From an uncultured Bacteroidales bacterium (GTDB lineage Bacteria > Bacteroidota > Bacteroidia > Bacteroidales > Muribaculaceae), in contig USHH01000021.1 in NCBI GenBank assembly GCA_900554345.1, forward strand, positions 1 through 17,232: a DNA stretch of 17,232 nucleotides, written 5' to 3'. The translations under genes were made by a program, and so were the position numbers. This document shows, one piece after another, positions 13,946 through 17,232 of the stretch. The stretch's first letter is position 1. Each line of letters opens with the position of its first letter. The notes beneath the pieces were generated by a model. That model was given only the letters and a program-made list of their open reading frames with translations. It was not told the origin of the DNA and searched no databases.

Positions 13946-16289
13946 CATGCAAGGACATACATCAGAAGAGCCCGACTACAACTACCTCGACCTGCTCAAC
14001 AGCCAGCAGCGCGAGGCAGTGGTGTATACCGGTGGCCCGGAGCTGGTGATCGCCGGCGCCGGCTCGGGAAAGACACGCGTGCTCACCTATAAGATAGTGC
14101 ATCTCCTGAGTCTGGGCTACCAGCCCTACCGCATCCTGGCGCTGACCTTCACCAACAAGGCGGCGCGGGAGATGCGCGACCGCATCACGGCAATCGTGGG
14201 CCCCGACATCGCGGGACGCCTGTGGATGGGCACCTTCCACTCCATCTTCCTGCGCATACTGCGCCGGCACGCCGACACCCTCGGCTACAAGAGCAACTTC
14301 ACCATCTACGACGCGGCCGACTCCCGCTCGCTCGTGAAGACCATCATCAAGGAGCTGGGGCTCGACGAGAAGATATATAAACCGGCAACAGTGCAGAATG
14401 CCATCTCCAATGCCAAGAACGCCATGATCATGGTGGACGACTATCTCACCGACAGCGACATAGCCAAAGCAGACGCGAAGATGAAAAGGCCGATGACCGG
14501 AGAGATCTACAGGATATACACCCAGAGATGCCGCAGCGCCAACGCGATGGATTTCGACGACATCCTCGTGAACATGAACCTTCTGCTGCGCGACAATCCC
14601 GACATCTCACGCCACTACCAGGAATTTTTCCGCTATATCCTTGTCGACGAGTATCAGGACACCAACTACGCACAGCATCTCGTGATCTCGCAGCTCACCC
14701 AGCAAAACCCCAACCTCTGCGTTGTGGGCGACGACGCACAAAGCATCTACTCCTTCCGTGGCGCCAACATCGGCAACATCCTGAATCTCGAGCGCCGCTA
14801 CAAGGGACTGAGGATCTTCAAGCTCGAACAGAACTACCGGTCGACGCAGAACATCATCAACGCCGCGGGCAGCCTCATCACCCACAACACCCGGCAGATG
14901 CAGAAGAACGTCTTCAGCGAGAAGGAGCCTGGCGAGCCGGTGGGAATCATCAAGGCCTACAGCGACGCCGAGGAGGCTTATCTCGTGGCCAATATGATCT
15001 CGCAGTCGAAGCTCACACTCCACGACAGCTACGACGACTACGCCATACTCTACCGCACCAACGCCCAGAGCCGGGTGCTCGAGGAGTCGCTGCGCAAGCG
15101 CAACATTCCCTACCGTATATACGGCGGTCTCTCCTTCTATCAACGCAAGGAAGTGAAAGACATCATCGCCTATTTCCGCGTGAGCGTGAATCCCGACGAC
15201 GACGAGGCGCTGCGCCGAATCATCAACTACCCGGCACGCGGCATCGGCGAGACCACCATGAAGAAGCTCCAGGCACTGGCCTCTGAGCAGGGGAAGAGCC
15301 TATGGGCCACACTCAACGGCCTCGACATGCCCAATCCTGTCTTCAACAAAGGCACCATGACGAAGCTCAACGGCTTCACGAGGCTCATAAAGGAGTTTGT
15401 CGACGACAACACCAGCGGCTCCGACGCCTTCGAGCTGGGCCAGCTGATCTACAACCGCACCGGAGTCTATGTGGCTCTCGCCCACGACAACACCCCGGAG
15501 AGCATCAGCCGCAAGGAGCACCTCGACCAGATCCTCTCGGCGCTCAAGCAGTTTGTGGAGATGAAGAACGAGGCCGGGGAAGATGGCGCCACCATGCAGG
15601 CATTCCTATCGGAAGTGATGCTGGCCACCGACCAGGACTCCGATGATAGCGCCGACGGAGCTATGGTGACAATGATGACAGCGCACGCAGCCAAAGGACT
15701 CGAATTCAAGCACGTGTATATAGTGGGAGTGGAGGAAGACCTCTTCCCGTCGGCGATGAGCAAAGACTCCACGGCACAGGTTGAGGAGGAACGCAGACTG
15801 CTCTACGTGGCCATTACGAGGGCCAAGGAGACCTGCATGCTCACCTACACCACCAACCGCTTCCGCAACGGGCAGCCGGTGCTCACCAGCCAGTCGCGCT
15901 TCATCGACGAGCTGAGCCCGCGCTTCACGCGCCGCATCAGCTCCGGAGCCGCAAAAAGCGGACTCCCCGACCCCTCCGCCTCCTACCGCGCCGAGACAAG
16001 CCGATACACGCGGACTTCTCCTACGAAAGTATCTGACTCACGCACTGCGGAGACGCAGACAAGACGCCTGAAACGCCCGCAGGACATGACGCCGCTCACC
16101 GGAGAAGGGACCCACAAGCTTGACGAGATAAGGGTGGGCACCACCATCTCCCACGCCAAATTCGGCAAAGGCGAGATCGCTGACATCAACACCACCTCAA
16201 GCGCGACAATCATCACCGTAGACTTCAATCTCTCCGGACGCAAGAAACTGTTTCTGGAATTCGCCAGATTTGAAATAACCTCTTATTGA
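13935..16289 (+). CDS. uvrD: UvrD/PcrA-type superfamily 1 DNA helicase
   Basis: A 784-residue 3'-5' helicase acting in nucleotide excision and mismatch repair and in removing proteins from DNA. Visible motifs: Q-motif LNSQQREAV (21-29), Walker A GAGSGKT (41-47), motif Ia ALTFTNKAAREM (69-80), Walker B DEYQDTN (238-244), motif III VGDDAQSIYSFRGA (264-277), motif V TAHAAKGLEF and motif VI LLYVAITRAKE. The C-terminus (GTTISHAKFGKGEI to the end) is the small Tudor-like domain typical of PcrA/UvrD that binds RNA polymerase. The start overlaps the HsdR-N gene; an alternative ATG lies at 13947. nspC follows after 2 bp. Confidence 0.95.
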   Translation: MKTDMQGHTSEEPDYNYLDLLNSQQREAVVYTGGPELVIAGAGSGKTRVLTYKIVHLLSLGYQPYRILALTFTNKAAREMRDRITAIVGPDIAGRLWMGTFHSIFLRILRRHADTLGYKSNFTIYDAADSRSLVKTIIKELGLDEKIYKPATVQNAISNAKNAMIMVDDYLTDSDIAKADAKMKRPMTGEIYRIYTQRCRSANAMDFDDILVNMNLLLRDNPDISRHYQEFFRYILVDEYQDTNYAQHLVISQLTQQNPNLCVVGDDAQSIYSFRGANIGNILNLERRYKGLRIFKLEQNYRSTQNIINAAGSLITHNTRQMQKNVFSEKEPGEPVGIIKAYSDAEEAYLVANMISQSKLTLHDSYDDYAILYRTNAQSRVLEESLRKRNIPYRIYGGLSFYQRKEVKDIIAYFRVSVNPDDDEALRRIINYPARGIGETTMKKLQALASEQGKSLWATLNGLDMPNPVFNKGTMTKLNGFTRLIKEFVDDNTSGSDAFELGQLIYNRTGVYVALAHDNTPESISRKEHLDQILSALKQFVEMKNEAGEDGATMQAFLSEVMLATDQDSDDSADGAMVTMMTAHAAKGLEFKHVYIVGVEEDLFPSAMSKDSTAQVEEERRLLYVAITRAKETCMLTYTTNRFRNGQPVLTSQSRFIDELSPRFTRRISSGAAKSGLPDPSASYRAETSRYTRTSPTKVSDSRTAETQTRRLKRPQDMTPLTGEGTHKLDEIRVGTTISHAKFGKGEIADINTTSSATIITVDFNLSGRKKLFLEFARFEITSY

Positions 16290-16291
16290 AA

Positions 16292-17232
16292 ATGGACAAC
16301 ACACTCAGCCCGGCAGGCATCAACGAGATACCGACCCCGTTCTATATAGTATATGAAGAGAAGCTGCGCCGCAACCTCGCGACAATCACGAGGGTGACGC
16401 GCGAGGCCGACGTGAAGATCATCATGGCCTTCAAGGCCAACGCCCTCTGGAAGACGTTTCCGGTTATCAGGGAATACGTGTCGGCCTCGACAGCAAGCTC
16501 ACTCAACGAGATGCGCCTCTCGCTGAAGCATCTCGGCAACGAGGTGCACACCTACTGCCCGGTCTATACCGAAGACACATTCGGCGAGTTTCTGGGGGGA
16601 AGCACCCATATCACCTTCAACTCCCTGGCCCAGTTCCGGAAATTCCATCCGCGAATGGAGGCCTACAACCGTGAGCATCCGGAGAAAAGGGTGTCGGCGG
16701 GGCTGAGGGTAAATCCGAGATGCAGCGTCATAGAGACCGACATCTACAATCCATGCGTGCCGGGGAGCCGCTTCGGAGAGGTGAGCGAGAACCTGCCCGA
16801 CCGACTGCCGGATGGACTCGAGGGGCTGCATTTCCATGCCCTCTGCGAGTCGTCGAGCCACGACCTGGCGAAGGTGCTCGAGGCATTCGAGACGCAATAC
16901 GGCAAGTGGCTGCCGCAGGTGAAATGGCTCAACATGGGAGGCGGCCACCTGATGACACGCGCCGATTACGACACAGAACATCTGATCTCGCTGCTCCGCG
17001 ACTTCCATCAGCGCCATCCACACCTGAAACTCATAATGGAGCCGGGCAGCGCCTTCACCTGGCAGACAGGCGACCTCGTCACGACAGTGCTTGACGTGGT
17101 GAGCGACTCCGGCATCTCCACGGCCATCATCGACGCCTCCTTCGCCTGCCACATGCCCGACTGCCTGGAGATGCCCTACAAGCCGGCGATCGCCGAGGCC
17201 CTTCCCGACGACAGCACGGAAGGCCTCCCCTA
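16292..17232 (+). CDS. nspC: Carboxynorspermidine decarboxylase, partial (3' end beyond window)
   Basis: The first 313 codons of a fold-III PLP-dependent decarboxylase, which converts carboxy(nor)spermidine to (nor)spermidine in the alternative polyamine pathway. The PLP lysine is K48 in MAFKANALWKTFP. Other family marks are FHALCESSS, WLNMGGGHLM (phosphate-binding glycines), LIMEPGSAF, and IDASFACHMPDCLEMPYKP near the window edge. This last segment carries the substrate-binding cysteine-acid region typical of NspC rather than DapA-type LysA enzymes. The ATG is 2 bp after the uvrD stop, so they are co-transcribed. The frame is open to the end of the window with no stop. Confidence 0.93.
   Translation, partial: MDNTLSPAGINEIPTPFYIVYEEKLRRNLATITRVTREADVKIIMAFKANALWKTFPVIREYVSASTASSLNEMRLSLKHLGNEVHTYCPVYTEDTFGEFLGGSTHITFNSLAQFRKFHPRMEAYNREHPEKRVSAGLRVNPRCSVIETDIYNPCVPGSRFGEVSENLPDRLPDGLEGLHFHALCESSSHDLAKVLEAFETQYGKWLPQVKWLNMGGGHLMTRADYDTEHLISLLRDFHQRHPHLKLIMEPGSAFTWQTGDLVTTVLDVVSDSGISTAIIDASFACHMPDCLEMPYKPAIAEALPDDSTEGLP

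Noticed and set aside
14528..15286. 252-codon plus-strand frame and an antisense frame (14607-15143) inside uvrD
   Set aside because: Both are shadows of the helicase; the plus-strand one is Arg/Pro/His-rich, typical of an out-of-frame reading of GC-rich DNA.
13448..16289. A type I restriction-modification system
   Set aside because: Only an HsdR N-terminal-like domain is present; no methylase or specificity gene, and the neighbour is an ordinary UvrD helicase rather than the HsdR translocase.
16499..17152. 217-codon antisense frame over nspC
   Set aside because: The opposite strand encodes a clear PLP decarboxylase; the antisense translation has no recognisable features.
1..17232. CRISPR arrays, tRNA or rRNA genes, insertion sequences
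   Set aside because: No regularly spaced repeats, no tRNA-like cloverleaf noticed in the gaps, no rRNA sequence and no transposase gene or terminal repeats seen.

Overview
The window looks like chromosome of a gut Bacteroidales bacterium, most likely a GC-rich member such as Muribaculaceae (family level is inference). Two things point there. Several gene starts are preceded by the Bacteroidetes promoter -7 element TAnnTTTG, with a -33 TTTG-like box 19-20 nt upstream. The gene set also fits: holA with a CPBP protease and lptB, an MlaEF pair, a GSCFA protein, an orphan HsdR-N-type protein, and carboxynorspermidine decarboxylase. Most of the window is ordinary, densely packed housekeeping DNA. 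No gene-free stretch exceeds about 260 bases.

Layout. Bases 30-4444 (minus strand) read udk > lptB > CPBP protease > holA as an overlapping operon, then an EFR1-type flavodoxin/ferredoxin protein after a 69-bp gap. A divergent promoter region (4445-4669) separates udk from the plus-strand mlaE-mlaF lipid transporter pair (4670-6208). Bases 9823-11384 (minus) are lipA-lipB, followed by a GSCFA hydrolase gene (11453-12421, minus). From 12609 the plus strand carries a secreted S1/P1 nuclease, a PD-(D/E)xK (HsdR-N) protein starting at TTG, a UvrD/PcrA helicase and the start of nspC, which runs off the right edge.

The unusual part is 6205-9833, a roughly 3.6-kb decayed mobile island between mlaF and lipB. 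It holds a hipBA toxin-antitoxin pair (minus) with an operator-like inverted repeat. It also holds two fragments of a Mu-like prophage (plus): a 5'-truncated minor head protein (Mu F / SPP1 gp7 type) that ends in a compositionally distinct, probably toxin-like domain, and a truncated scaffold-like gene. The island is bracketed by two collinear copies of the last 163 bp of mlaF (6046-6208 and 9675-9837), about 86% identical by hand count and sharing a perfect 20-bp core near their ends. The right-hand copy overlaps the lipB stop codon, so it is probably the ancestral mlaF end; the intact mlaF would then carry an acquired 3' end. No integrase or transposase remains.

How the genes connect: lptB (LPS export) and mlaEF (phospholipid transport) both serve the outer membrane. 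lipA/lipB make and attach the lipoyl cofactor. holA and uvrD serve DNA replication and repair. The island is accessory cargo and debris in an otherwise core region.
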